A DNA stretch of 64,000 nucleotides, taken from Nothophaeocryptopus gaeumannii. Taxonomy: Eukaryota > Ascomycota > Dothideomycetes > Mycosphaerellales > Mycosphaerellaceae. Shown piece by piece: positions 19,542-30,624 of this stretch. The first letter of the stretch is position 1. Each line of letters starts with the position of its first letter. Where the stretch lies: NCBI GenBank assembly GCA_031771865.1, contig JASISA010000019.1:1116001-1180000 (forward strand), read 5' to 3'. Both the position numbers and the translations under genes were made by a program. The notes under the pieces are model-generated. The model worked only from the letters and a program-made list of their open reading frames with translations, had not been told where the DNA came from and did not search any database.

Positions 19542-19785
19542 ACTTGAATATGTGCGTGATTGTTGTGAATATTTGCCGAAGAAGCTGGAGAAGCCTGGAA
19601 AGTAGACGACGTTTGGCCTCCGCCAAGTCAGGCACTCCAGGAACGTGCGTACGTCATGAAAACAGAGAATACTTTCATTCAAGCACTGCAGTCTCGTCGC
19701 TTCTACAATCTACTGCGTCCGTCTTCCGCCAAGCTGCCCACGCGCCCCGGCAGAATGCATCGCTGTTTGTTCAGAACGTGCGGCA

Positions 19786-20425
19786 TCAAACGTCGAAGAA
19801 GTGCTCGACTTCCAAAGCCTCCTCGCTATACCCAACAAAGGCCACATCCTTGAGTAGGCGTCGAAATACGTCCACGATGGATCCCAAAGTCCAAACTCCC
19901 TTTATAGGCACGACGAGTTTGTGGCAGTAGCACTTGAAGCCAATACCAGGGCAATGGTATTTCACCGTGACTTCCGGATGGCTGACTCGCTTGATTGGGA
20001 TGTTTCTCCATGAGCCATGCTGCAGCGTGAACTGGAGATCGCCCATCATGATCGCTTCTAAGTAGATCCTGGTACGAAACATGAACTGCTTGCCGTCTTC
20101 GAAAGCACCCTTGCCTCCATCGCGAAGATAAACGGAGCTGAAGACTTTTGGCGTGACCGGCAAGTAGCCTATCCCTAGTTTTCCACTCGCGCGAAACGAA
20201 AGTTTGTCGATGAACTTCTGTTGCTGCAGTACGTTGCGAAACGTCTTAGAGGTGAGTCGGAGGAGAAGAATGTCGCGCGGCTCGAGATTGTCTGCAATAG
20301 CGTCGACGAGCTCGAATGTGGCGAAGGCCTTGGCGACAGCGCCGCCGCCTGCGTTCGTGTCAGTCTCATGAGTTCGAAGTAGAACAAGCTGTGGACTCAC
20401 CGACAGAGTTCGGTGCGGCAGCCAT
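19786..20425 (-). CDS. F-box-like protein B (tandem paralog)
   Basis: Exons 20425-20401 (25 nt) and 20348-19786, with a 52-nt GTGAGT...CAG intron in phase 1, give 195 residues starting MAAAPNSV. The F-box-like motif is TFELVDAIADNLEPRDILLLRLTSKTFRNV, parallel to gene A. The C-terminal half aligns loosely with A, including IGYLPVTPKVFSSVYLR against SLPVIPRQFSRIEIR in A. An unspliced frame with an ATG at 20514 would give 242 residues, but the shared splice pattern with A argues for the spliced model. Divergent promoter region of 254 bp with the F-box relic at 20680. Confidence 0.7.
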
Positions 20426-20679
20426 CCTTTCATCTCGCGGCCTGTGTGTTGTGTTGCTGCGTGAGAAGAGAGCGCAATGGATGTTTGATGTTTCGGTTGT
20501 CGTGGCGCAGACATGTGAAAAGCTTGAGCCGCGACTTTCGCCTGCAGTCTTGGCAGCCAACGGCTTTTCCTTTCGGCACTGCCTGCACTTCACCTCACCC
20601 GCAATAAAGCACATCCGCACATCAGCGGCCAGCTGGCTCAATCCGAGGCGCTCACTGAAGCGCATCACCTCGGTCGCCA

Positions 20680-21691
20680 TGGCAGGCGTGACCGTCTTGA
20701 GCCTCGCCAACGAGACGCAGCTCCAGATCCTGTCCAGCCTTTCCGCCACCGAAGTCCAGCGCGCGCGCCGCATCTGCAAGCACTTACGAGACCTCATCGA
20801 CGAGCCAAAGAACACTACCCAGCTCAGCAAGGCGCTGCACCGCGCCGCCGTCGAGAGGCTGAAGACTCAAGTCGACAACTACCTGGTCTATGATAAAGAC
20901 ACGACACTATTCCAAGCTCTTCAGCGGTTCATCAAGTACCGTGGTCTAAAACAAACAAGAGTCATCAGAAACCATGACTCATTCATCTTCGGTCTGCTTT
21001 GGTGTCAGCACATGGGAACCGGTCCGTCGCAATGGGGGCTGGAAACCCTGATCAGGAGCCTGATAGACGCATATATTTTCCATTATGTTTCTTACGTTGG
21101 CGAAGAGCCTGTTCTGTCGAGCAGACAAATGGACTTCATCGCAAAAGGACGTCTTCTATCGTAAGGGATCAAATTGCCCGATGTCCTCGAATGGTTCGAC
21201 GAGATAAAGCACAAGAAGACAGTGTATCCTCCGGCGAACTTCAGTTTCCTACTTCCGAGTGGCAGTCTTGCAATCGGTCTTGAGGCAGTTTGGTATGGCG
21301 GAATCACGGTCTCCGACTACTATGGTCTTCTCGCCAAGTTCAATATTCCATCCCTGCCTAAGAATAAAATCCCCATAAGATACTGCTTGGGCACAGATTG
21401 GGCTGCAGTCATGGGGGTGAACAAGAGCGCCATCTTCGCAGAAGAGATGGATATCCTTGGTTCAAGGTCGCTATTGTTGAGAATCTCTTTGCGTACTGAG
21501 TGAGAGAGGATTATACCGGCTTCCTGTGGCTGAAGAGGCCAGAGGGAGGTGTTGTGGAAGAGAGCGTGAGGCGTGAGGATTTCGTGCCGGCTCTGATGGA
21601 TGATGGAAGATATGGCTGCCGCAAGGATCGTTCGACATGTTCGGATCAAAAAGTCGGCACCGCTGCCTTCGGCTGCCTCATCATACAATAA
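20680..21691 (+). pseudogene. F-box-like gene C, decaying (in-frame stops and a frameshift)
   Basis: An ATG at 20680 opens a frame with an F-box-like N-terminus (VLSLANETQLQILSSLSATE). It runs 161 residues to a TAA at 21162-21164. The same frame continues as protein-like sequence after the stop (LPDVLEWFDEIKHKKTVYP...), and no intron of acceptable length removes the stop in frame. Near 21450 coding character moves to another frame (GYPWFKVAIVENLFAY), meets a TGA at 21498-21500, and resumes with REDYTGFLWLKRPEGG. Two stops and one shift suggest a recent pseudogene or, less likely, assembly errors. The end overlaps the 3' end of the GNAT gene, so the true limit is unclear. Confidence 0.6.
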
Positions 21692-22338
21692 AGCGTAATC
21701 CCATCACCCTCATCATCACAAACCATCTCCTTCGCCAAGTTGAACCCCATCTTCTCATAAATCGCCATATTCGGTTCCGCCCGACTACTCTCCAAATAAC
21801 ACTTCCTCCCCTCCTTATCCGCCCGATCAGTCACCTCCTCAAACAACATCTTCCCAATCCCCTTTCCCTGAGCCTCCGGAAGCACAGTAACAATATTGCA
21901 GAAATAATACCCTTTCGGATCATCCCAAAGCTCAGATTGGGCGGAAGATTGGGCTGCTTTCCAGATGTAGTAGCGTTTTACGTTGAGTCCACCGCGGCCA
22001 TACCAGAGGTTCATCTTCACTTGCTCAAACCAAAGCCACCAGTCTCCGAGGTACTCGCTCCAAGTTTGCGGTGCGGCAGCGTCTCGAGGCGGGAGCCAGC
22101 ACGCTACACCTAGTACTCTGCCAGAGGGATCTGCTGCGTCTTTGGCTATGTGGAAGAGAGCATGTTGCATGCCCCATCGACATCGTATTGAGAGGCTAAT
22201 GGAGTTACGTTTCAGGGAGAAGTTCTTTCTGTCGTTGAAGACCCAGTGGTTGTATGGATCCTCGGCGAATGCATCCTGTATACACTTAACTGCGCCAGGA
22301 ATATCTTGCTCGGTGATCGTAGAAACTTGGATTGGCAT
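21646..22338 (-). CDS. GNAT-family N-acetyltransferase
   Basis: 230 residues from the ATG at 22338. The GNAT fold transfers acetyl from acetyl-CoA to an amine. The acetyl-CoA pyrophosphate loop is QGKGIG at 157-162 within NIVTVLPEAQGKGIGKMLF, followed by YLESSRAEPNMAIYEKMGF, typical of GNAT motif B. The N-terminal MPIQVSTITEQDIPGAVKCI is the usual first strand and helix. The frame opens at an ATG 21 codons earlier (22401), but that extension reads like leader sequence. The acceptor substrate is unknown. Fungal relatives include small-molecule and polyamine acetyltransferases. Divergent from the MDR enzyme at 22766. Confidence 0.85.
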   Translation of the reverse strand: MPIQVSTITEQDIPGAVKCIQDAFAEDPYNHWVFNDRKNFSLKRNSISLSIRCRWGMQHALFHIAKDAADPSGRVLGVACWLPPRDAAAPQTWSEYLGDWWLWFEQVKMNLWYGRGGLNVKRYYIWKAAQSSAQSELWDDPKGYYFCNIVTVLPEAQGKGIGKMLFEEVTDRADKEGRKCYLESSRAEPNMAIYEKMGFNLAKEMVCDDEGDGITLYCMMRQPKAAVPTF

Positions 22339-22765
22339 GATCGAAGTCAATCTAGGACAGGTGAGGTTGTGGGAAAGCCCGATAAGCAAGCGCGAAGGCA
22401 AAGGGCGAAGATGCCGAGACCGAAGTCTTCGGTCCGAATGGGAGCCGATCGGCCCCGAAGCTGGCAGGAGCGATGATGGGCTTTGTCAGGATGCAGTAAC
22501 AACATCATACACAACATCGTCCCTGTATCGTCAGATATTTCGACCTAGGCAGAGACAACGAAGAAGATCTCACCTCACTGGTGGAATATACCAGGCATGC
22601 TGCGGTTCAATGTGTACTTATGTCAGCCACTTACCAAGCGGGTACTGCGGGCAAACCCATCCATGAAAGCTGGAGAGGTCAAGTATATGTATCGATTGAA
22701 TGTTTGCTGATGCTGAAGAAATATGCACAAGTCTCCAATTCGACAAGCCCAGAGTCAAAGAAATC
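22339..22765. other. Divergent intergenic region, GNAT / MDR oxidoreductase
   Basis: 427 bp likely containing both promoters. No TATA box or named site is seen. Confidence 0.4.
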
Positions 22766-23737
22766 ATGGCCACCACCATGAAAGCCCTTCGCGCCACCAG
22801 AACCAGCAGCGCCTCAGCACCCTCCCTTTCCATCGAGGAAGTCTCCATCCCTCAACCCGCTCAAGACCAAATCTTAGTCAAGATCAAAGCCTCCTCAATC
22901 TCCCCCGCCGACATCCTCAACGCCAAAGGCGGCTTCTCCTCAACCACCTTCCCCCGCACAATGGGCAAAGACTTCTCCGGCACCATCGTCCACCCACCCA
23001 CCCTCTCTGGCCAAGACGTCTTCGGAACCTCCGGCTCATACCTCGCATTCACATCCGACGGTTCGACAGCAGAGTATATGCTACTCCCAGGACCAGAAAA
23101 TATCGCACCAAAACCGGCGAATCTAAGTCACGCGCAGGCGGCGCAGCTGGGGACACCTCTCACAACAGCCTATCTCACCTTGCTGCGGACGCAGGCCAAG
23201 GCAGGCGAGACAGTCCTCGTCCTAGGCGCCACCGGCAGCGTAGGCCACTTCGTAATGCAAATCGCCAAATCTCTAGGCTGTCGTACAATCTCCGTAGGCC
23301 GGCACGGGACAGATATCAACAGCACCACCGACCCAACCCTTCAAACCGCGAAGCAGTTGACAGATGGCCGCGGACCAGACGTCGTAGTCGACACCGTCGG
23401 CGACTTTGCGCTGGTCAAAGCAGCATTCGATGTTTTGGGGTTTAACGGCCGCTTCGCATTCATAAGTGCACCGCGAGGAGGAGTGAGCACGGAGTTACCG
23501 GTGGATATACTCTCCCTGTATAGAAGACAAATCTCGCTCGTTGGATGTAATACAGCAGCTCAGAAGCAGGAGTATATGGCTCAGATGCTGAGAGACTTGG
23601 CGCCCAACTTGGAATCCGGGAATTTGAAAGCGACGTACGAGAGAGATCTAAATCTCATTAGCCTGGATCAAGCTATCGAGGGGTATGAAGGGAAAATCAA
23701 GAAGGCCGTGATCGTGTTTGGTGGGCCGGGGTCGTGA
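22766..23737 (+). CDS. MDR-superfamily zinc-independent quinone oxidoreductase
   Basis: 323 residues, no intron. Predicted NAD(P)H-dependent reductase of quinones or enones. The N-terminal GroES-like fold contains VKIKASSISPADIL and MGKDFSGTIV. The Rossmann fold carries the dinucleotide motif GATGSVG at 154-160 (VLVLGATGSVGHFVMQIAKSLG) and VVVDTVGD. The catalytic-zinc Cys/His ligands of alcohol dehydrogenases are absent, which places it in the quinone-reductase branch. The first ATG in context is at 22766; an upstream in-frame start at 22700 adds 22 residues unlike the family. Substrate not readable from sequence. Confidence 0.88.
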   Translation: MATTMKALRATRTSSASAPSLSIEEVSIPQPAQDQILVKIKASSISPADILNAKGGFSSTTFPRTMGKDFSGTIVHPPTLSGQDVFGTSGSYLAFTSDGSTAEYMLLPGPENIAPKPANLSHAQAAQLGTPLTTAYLTLLRTQAKAGETVLVLGATGSVGHFVMQIAKSLGCRTISVGRHGTDINSTTDPTLQTAKQLTDGRGPDVVVDTVGDFALVKAAFDVLGFNGRFAFISAPRGGVSTELPVDILSLYRRQISLVGCNTAAQKQEYMAQMLRDLAPNLESGNLKATYERDLNLISLDQAIEGYEGKIKKAVIVFGGPGS

Positions 23738-23975
23738 AAGCTGTTGTTGATAGCAATTCGAGCCTTGTACAAGAATCTTGAGTTTGCTTTTCCTGAGATG
23801 CTGAAATTTGGGCCCTATAGGTCTGTGCTACTGTCCGCTCCGCCTACTTGCCCTTGAATCCCTTGCTGTTTTCCGTTCCACGTTAAGCTTCTGATATTTT
23901 CAAGTCATCACAAGAAGAATGCTCGTCCCAATCTGAGACTGCAAGAATTTGGCACCGGCCTATACCTCAGAATGT

Positions 23976-26181
23976 CTAATATCTGGGAGGTCCTGGCGGT
24001 GGGGCTCCGCCGTAGCCGCCGCCCTGCTGGTAAGGAGGCGCTTGTCCTGGGTAACCACCCTGTTGAGGAGGTGGTCGGTAGCCGCCAGGTGGGCCTTGTT
24101 GCTGACCATACTGGCCTGGCGGAGGCGCTCCATAACCTCCTTGCTGCGGTGGCTGACCATAGCCTGGCTGGCCGCCGGGTGGTCCGTATTGACCTGGTGG
24201 TGGTGCTCCATAGCCTCCCTGAGGTGGCGGACCTCCGAATCCTCCAACTCCTCCAGCCATATGTGTCTTCTCGTCCTTGGTATCGTAGCTTGGATCGATC
24301 GAGCCGAGAATCAGCTTCATCATCCAGAGATCAGGGGTGAGATCGACTGGTGGTTGAGCGCGAGCCATCTCCGCCGACTCGTTCTCGTAGTCTGCAAAGT
24401 TCATCAGCAAGTAGTCACAACGTAAAAGTATACCATCACTCACTCGACGTGCAATCCACTTCCCTACCAACCATGGGGTCGTTGTCGAGCTTGGCTAAGA
24501 ACTCAGTAGCCTTCTGGTCGTTGCCGACCTGCGCGAACTGGAAAGCCACTGCGCCTGGTCCGTATGGAGATCGCTGAGCGGCCTGACAAGCGTACTGCAC
24601 TGTTTCTATCAGTGCATTCTGGTTCTCGCCGGCCGGCTGACCGTCGGTGATGCTGATGATGAGGATTGGCTTTTGCATCTGGCCGCTGTTGAGCTTGGAC
24701 ACGACAAGCGGGTCAATAACCTTCTTGCGCAGCTCAGTGCCGAATGGAGTTAATCCCTTGTAGCGTTTGCGGGACAGAATTGCATCGATCTGCTGTTCGC
24801 TTCGGATGTTTGAGACTTCCTGCAGGGGCAAGTCCTCGTTCATGAAGCGGATGTCAACTCCATCGTCATCGAAAAGGGTGGCAGCGAAAGCGGCTCGCTG
24901 CAGAATAAGCTGCAAGTCCTTGATACGCTCGCCGTTCTCTTCGAAAGACATTGATCCGCTGTCATCGATGTAGATGACAACATCATAGAGCGCGAGGCGC
25001 ACGATGTCGTTTGCGATCTCTTTTTGAATGCGCCAGGCTTGGCACAGACGGTCCACTGACTGGGCCGCGCGGGCAGCAATCTGTGGCAGTCGCTGTGCGC
25101 CTGGTGTACCTGGTCCGTAGAATCTCTGCAAGTTCTTCTCTTGAATCGCCTTCTCGAGTTCGCGCTGGTAGCCCTGAATGTCTTGCGGGCCGCTCGCTGG
25201 TGCGCCTCCAGGAGGACCATACTGGCCCGGAGGTGGAGCTCCGTACTGTCCCTGAGGCGGTGGTGCACCGTACTGTCCTTGAGGAGGAGGTGGTCCGCCC
25301 TGCGAGAATCATATGTTAGTCAAGTTCGCGAGTGAAACACTTAGAACTGCGCAATGACGAACATATCCGTAATTAGGATGTTGGGGCTGATACTGCTGCT
25401 GGCCGTACGGTTGAGGAGCAGCGCCGTAGGGACTTTGCTGGCCTGGGTATGGACTCTGTTGCCCGGGATATGGACTCTGTTGTCCGGGATATGGACTTTG
25501 CTGGCCTGGAAACGGACTGCTCCCTTGCGGCGGCCTGTTAGGCGGAACTGGAGGAGGGCGATTGTAATTCAGTGGTGCAGGAACAGGAGAGCCATATCCT
25601 TGCGGCGGAGGTGATGAGTACGGATTCGGTGGTTGTTGCGGCGCATACTGCTGCTGCCCCCCGGGTTGGAGAGCTGGCGGATAGCCGCCTTGTTGTGGAG
25701 GTCCTTGGCCGGCAGCTGAGAGGCGCGAGGCGAGAGGCATGCCGAGTACGCGGTCCAGTAAAAGATGTGGCAGGTAGAGGTAGAAGAGGTGAGGACGTAA
25801 GAAGAAGGTAGAATGAAATGTCAAGACTCACTTGTGGAGGTCGCTGGCCCGCGTTATAGGCTTGGTACTGGCCTCCAGGTGGCGCCTGGCCTGGCTGCTG
25901 CGAGCCCGGCTGTGCAGATTGAGTGTGTGAGCAAAGACTTTGCGGACGCGTCACATGCCGGCATCTCTGGAATCTCACTTACGTAGCCGCCCGGCGCTCC
26001 CTGCGAGGAGTAGTTTGCTACAGCAGCTCCTCCGCCTCCCTGAGCCGCTGCGAGTTTCGAGGCCAACTGCAACACCGTCAGTCAAGGCCGTTTAGAGACG
26101 AATGCCCTCAATGCTGCACTGAACAATGACGTATAGCGGGGCACAGAGCGGTTTGGAGGGGTCCGGACAACTCACACCCAT
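23976..26181 (-). CDS. von Willebrand factor A-domain protein with Pro/Gln/Gly-rich flanks
   Basis: Proposed exons (minus): 26181-26176 (ATGGGT), 26066-25983, 25909-25832, 25715 or 25653 to 25363, 25299-24444, 24391-23976. The N-terminus MG-LASKLAAAQ leads into about 200 residues rich in P, Q, G and Y, including four tandem GQQSPYP units. A vWA-like domain follows, with the MIDAS metal motif DDSGSM in YDVVIYIDDSGSMSFEENG, then GLTPFGTEL and ISITDGQPAG. After another splice come about 130 residues ending in GYGAPPPGQYG-type repeats. vWA domains usually mediate metal-dependent protein binding. One join (exon 3 to 4) is out of phase if the first acceptor (25715) is used, but in phase with 25653, giving 576 residues. 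Cytoplasmic; no signal peptide seen. Confidence 0.75.
25427..25510 (-). repeat. Four tandem 21-nt units inside the vWA gene
   Basis: Units at 25427-25447, 25448-25468, 25469-25489 and 25490-25510 encode four GQQSPYP heptads. The inner units differ from the outer ones mainly by third-position transitions, so the repeat is selected or recently amplified at protein level. Copy number may vary between strains. Confidence 0.8.
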
Positions 26182-27879
26182 TCTTGTTTCGAGGTGCTGG
26201 GAAGGTCGGAGTGAGCGAGGTGCTTTGGTGGTGAGGGTGAAGTCGATCAGTATGGAAATAGTTCGGAAGGGAAGGCTGCCTTATGTAGCAGTAGTAGTAG
26301 TGGTAGTAGTAGTAGTTGATGGCCGTCTTGTCGACTGTGAGAACTAAGTTTCAGCTCCATCGCTCGTGGCTGTGCATGCAAGCGCCATAGAACTAGCAAT
26401 GCGCAGGGGTCCAACTGAAGCTGCGACGTTTCCTCTCCTGCCCCTCTCAAACATCACATGAACTGGATATCAAGGTCATAAAAGTCCCCAAATTCCTATA
26501 CGAGAGAAGGGAGGTGAGCGAGATATGACCACCCGTTTCATCAACAGGTACCTTAGAGCGCTGTCTTCCTCGGGCACGGGACACGGCGGGAACAGCCACG
26601 AGGACTGGACGTCGTCCGTGACTGGCCATTGATCGAGTGCAAGCTTAGCCGCCGTGGTGCGATGGCGCCGTGCATTCAACGGTGGGCTGTGACTGTGCCC
26701 TTGCCAGTGGAATTGCCCGTCACGTTGCGGAACTCCAGGTAAGACATGACTTCGGTGTCTTGAAGAAGACTGGAGTCCCCAGTATTAGGGGCATCCGCCG
26801 TAGCTATCTATGGACAGACGAAGAAAAATCCTGCTCGCGGCGCCGATTGCAAATATTTCAAGGTTTCGAGGCCATCTGCCCAGTCCATGGAGGTGACTTT
26901 GCTATCGAATCTCGAAGGTGCTGGCTCGAGTTGGATCTGGGTCTTGATCGAACGATATCGTCAAAGATGCGCAGCAAACCTGGAGAGCCGACTGGGCGAC
27001 TCAGCATCTGCAATGTGAGGATGATCGATGGCATCGGTATACTGGAACAACAGCCTCACGAAAATTTAGCCTCCGCCTTGATTCTGCTCCCTTGCTAAAC
27101 TTGACACATGTGCGACTGTTGTAATCAAGAGAGACTAATTACTTCCGATCACAGACTCGTCCAGAGCGAAGGATCCAATGGCAGTTGATCAAAGCTAGCG
27201 GATGTTCTGTGGGTGGTGTTTTCCTCCGCCTTCGACCTCAAGAACTACATGCGATTTCCGGAATCAGCCTTCGCAGGGCTGCCTCTTGATTTGCAACGAA
27301 GCTGCTATCTTTTAAGAGAGGCAGTGGGAGATGTGGAAGACCGCAGATCGCTTCAAGGTCCTATCTGCCAAGCCGACGCCTGCATGGACGCGAGCGATCC
27401 CCTTGGACGTGGCGATCACTTATTGTCCACCATCGACTCAAGAGCAGGCAATCTTTCAAGTAAGTCTTTCGCGAGGTTGCAACCCTGAAATTAGTAGGGT
27501 TGTCCAGAATAAGCCCCTCATTCAGATATGTAGATGAGGAGCAAGCCAAGAGTCTTGTGCGGCAGCTTATCTTTGTGACGAATGAGCAGAGTTGCAATGC
27601 AGCAACACATGCAACTCTGTGCCGCATCATCTGCGGTGGCAATGCTCTCCAATATGTGGTCCTCCCCTGCCGATGAGGATGCCACGATAAGAGCTGTACC
27701 TACCTGCTTGGCACGTTCGCCTCCTGGTCGCCTATCCTGAAGTCTGGGCATGTTGCAACAAGAATAAGGTATTGACCTATTTGAACAACTCGCATTGCTG
27801 ATAGACTGCGTCCTTCCTCGAAACACAATCACTGGACTGCGTTCGGCAGGACAGCTACTCCTCGCCCTACACCTCGAAG
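26182..27879. other. Intergenic region, vWA gene / Dal5-like transporter
   Basis: 1.7 kb between divergent genes. A GTA/GTAGTA-rich short repeat lies near 26287-26320. Open frames at 26670-27098 and 27213-27540 have no domain or coding character I can defend. Confidence 0.4.
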
Positions 27880-29607
27880 ATGGCAACGAATCCCGAGATT
27901 GCAGCATCGGCCGGGGCGAAGGATACCATTCCAATACAGCTTCTCTTTGATGAGAAGAAGACACCGGTAACAACAGATCTAGAGCTGGCTCCATCCGAGA
28001 AAGAAGGCCAAGTTGAGATCATCACCGAAGGCGATTATTCACCGAAAGAGTACAAGAAGCTACTCCGCAAGATCGATCGCTTTCTGCTTCCGCTTATGTG
28101 GTTCTGCTATGGCGTTCAGCAAACAGACAAGACATCTCTGGGCACCCAGGCTATCTTCGGTCTTCGCACAGACACGGGACTGGTCGGCCAGCAGTACAGC
28201 TGGCTCACCACAATCTTCTACATTGCCTACATGTGTGGAGAGTTCCCTTCCAATTTCTTATTGCAACGATGGTCCCTGGGAAAGTCACTGAGTATCTACA
28301 TGTTCTGCTGGGGTAAGATTTCCCATCCCTTAGATTCGACGACTACTAACCTTTTTAAAGGCGTCTGTGTGACTTGTATTGGCGCTGCTCAGAATTGGGC
28401 CCATTTGATGACGCTGCGTGCTTTACAAGGCTTCTTTGAGTGTACCATCTCGCCCGGATTCGTACTTGTCATTGGCAGCTGGTACACCAGAGATGAGCAC
28501 TCCTCGCGATCACTCTTCTTTCAATCTGCCAACGCAGGCTTCGGCATCATCGGAAACCTGTCTATGTATGGAATTGGAGACCACGCCATGAAATACGGTG
28601 GTCTGGCTGCGTGGAGATGCATCTCGCTCTTCCTGGGCTCTTGCACGCTTGTGCTATCGATCACCTGTTTCTTCATGCTTGGAAGTCCAAAGGAGGTTAC
28701 CTGGTTGAACGCTGATGAGAGGAGGATGGCGTAAGTTAGAATGACCTTCTATTCAGTACCGGAATCCTAACCCCTTCCAGGCAATCTCGCGTGGTTCAAA
28801 ACAAAGCTGGGCGAGATGTGACCGGTGTCAAGTGGAGTTGGCCTCAAGTTGGTGAGGCATTCCGCGACCCTCAGCTGTGGTTCTGCATGGTCAACGCGTT
28901 CCTGTCCTCCGTTCCAAATGGAGGCCTGACGACGTTCGGTTCAATCGTGCTGAACAACTTCGGCTTCACGAAGCTACAGGTCCTCCTGGTCGACATTCCA
29001 CGCTCAGGTATGAACATCAGCAAATACTCCCCCAGCATACGCTAACGTACATCTAGTCCTGTCCGTCCTCATATTCGTCGCAGTGGGCTTCTACACTCGC
29101 AAAGTCCCCGAACGCCGCATGTATGTGATGGCAGCTGGCTGCATTCCACCCTTCATCGGCCTCCTCGCTATGTCCCTTCTCCCCAACACTGAGAACCTGA
29201 AATGGACCAAATGGGGCATGTACGTGATCACCGTCCCTTTCGTGCTCGCGCTCTTCCTGGCCTGGACACTCATTCCGTCTAACGTCGCGGGACGCACCAA
29301 GAAGACTGTCATTTCCTCTGCGACTTTCATTGGATACTGTGTGGGGAACATGTGCGGCTCTCAGATATTCAAGTCGAAGGATAGTCCAAGATATGTTCCC
29401 GGCACGGTCGGGTCCTGCATCTGTCTGGGCATTGAGTTCGTTTTGATCGTCTCTTGGAGGTTGTACTACGTTTGGCAGAATCGAAAACGTGACGAGGCTG
29501 CTGCTGCTAGCGGGCTTAGCAAGGAGGAGCAGGAAAAAATCGGCAGAGAAATGGGGGAGAAGAACATGACTGATCTACAGAACCCGCACTTCAGGTACAC
29601 GACATAG
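27880..29607 (+). CDS. MFS permease of the Dal5/ACS (allantoate-type) family
   Basis: Four exons, 27880-28312, 28361-28730, 28781-29007 and 29057-29607, with introns of 48, 50 and 49 nt, give 526 residues. The first intron is a multiple of three with no stop, so an unspliced reading would wrongly insert 16 residues; it has a TACTAAC branch site. The family imports organic anions such as allantoate, nicotinate or pantothenate in proton symport. Visible: KIDRFLLPLMWFCYGVQQTDKTSLG at the start of TM1, LLQRWSLGKSLSIYMFCWG, LRALQGFFECTISPGFVLVIGSWYTRDE and SPRYVPG near the end. About 12 membrane segments are expected. The substrate cannot be told. Confidence 0.9.
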
Positions 29608-30514
29608 GGCACAGAACGGGTCGACACCGACGACGACGGCATGCAAGCGCTGGTACGTATGGTATGACTGATTGTGGACATAGACGAGATATGGTTATAG
29701 CGACGACTTGTCTCCTAGACCAAAGACTTTCAAACCGAGCTGCTTCCGATCGAATTGCCATTGGCGTTCGTGACGTTTCGCAAACACTTACGAGGTATAG
29801 GAAGACAATTTGCAAGACGCTGCTGACCGATACAGGCAATGCTTCGGACGCAACAGTTGAAGCGGAAATTTGCAAAGGGCGTTCAAAGTGCCTGCAAGTC
29901 TCGCTGAGACTTGCAAGAACCATTTTTGGAGGATACTGTCAAGTTTCAAGCTTGCTTTCGCCATTCACGAACCTTGTTGACGTCGTCGCCACCTTTCTAA
30001 AAACACTTTTTACCTCCGCGAACAGCAGAAACCGGGTTCGTGCTGACGCAATGAGCACTTAATTAAAGCATATGGTATGTCATGTTTCAGGAACTGAAGC
30101 TTGGTTACGAAAGCAATGACACCTGTCAGGATAGTAGTTCTACCTCGACCAGCCTGATGCTCGACGAACGGAATGAACCTATCGCATAACGCAATATTCT
30201 ATCAATAGAGGCTGATGTTGCGGCTTCCCGGGCAGCATACTCCCAGCTTTTGTCTAAACGACGTCCAGGATCCATTCCCAGAACAGTAAATCAGAGTCAT
30301 ACACTTACGAGGTTCAGTTGCACTTTACTGGTCGGTGAGTGTTGCAGAACTTCCTGTTCCTCGACAAAGCCAGGTTCACGGTATAGATGTTCTCATGCCC
30401 TGCTGGACATATTCTTTCAATCCACATCACTAACAACGATAGAGGCGACGTCGAGAGATGAAGTGGATCGATGTCAATGTTTCAACACCGAACCGTTGAC
30501 CTTGTCCAAAGCCG
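29608..30514. other. Intergenic region upstream of the small secreted protein gene
   Basis: About 900 bp without a supported gene. The frame at 29664-30062 has no recognisable features. The downstream end is the promoter of the gene at 30625. Confidence 0.4.
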
Positions 30515-30522
30515 TATATAAG
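30515..30522 (+). promoter_or_regulatory. TATA box of the small secreted protein gene
   Basis: TATATAAG 103 bp before the ATG at 30625, followed by a CA/CAAC-rich leader (caacaacta-type) that is usual for strongly expressed fungal genes. Confidence 0.6.
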
Positions 30523-30624
30523 AAGAGACGAAGTACCTTGAGAAATCCATCCATCAGCCAGCAGCAACTACAACAGTCACTACCCAAGAACCACTTCCCA
30601 ACCCACCAAACAAGCCCACCCAAA

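Noticed and set aside
21161..21222. Intron that would remove the TAA at 21162 in F-box-like gene C
   Set aside because: A GTAAGG donor exists, but none of the AG sites at 43-62 nt keeps the downstream frame.
22723..23445. 240-codon plus-strand frame overlapping the oxidoreductase
   Set aside because: Alternative frame of the same strand, Arg/His-rich, no family features; the MDR reading is clear.
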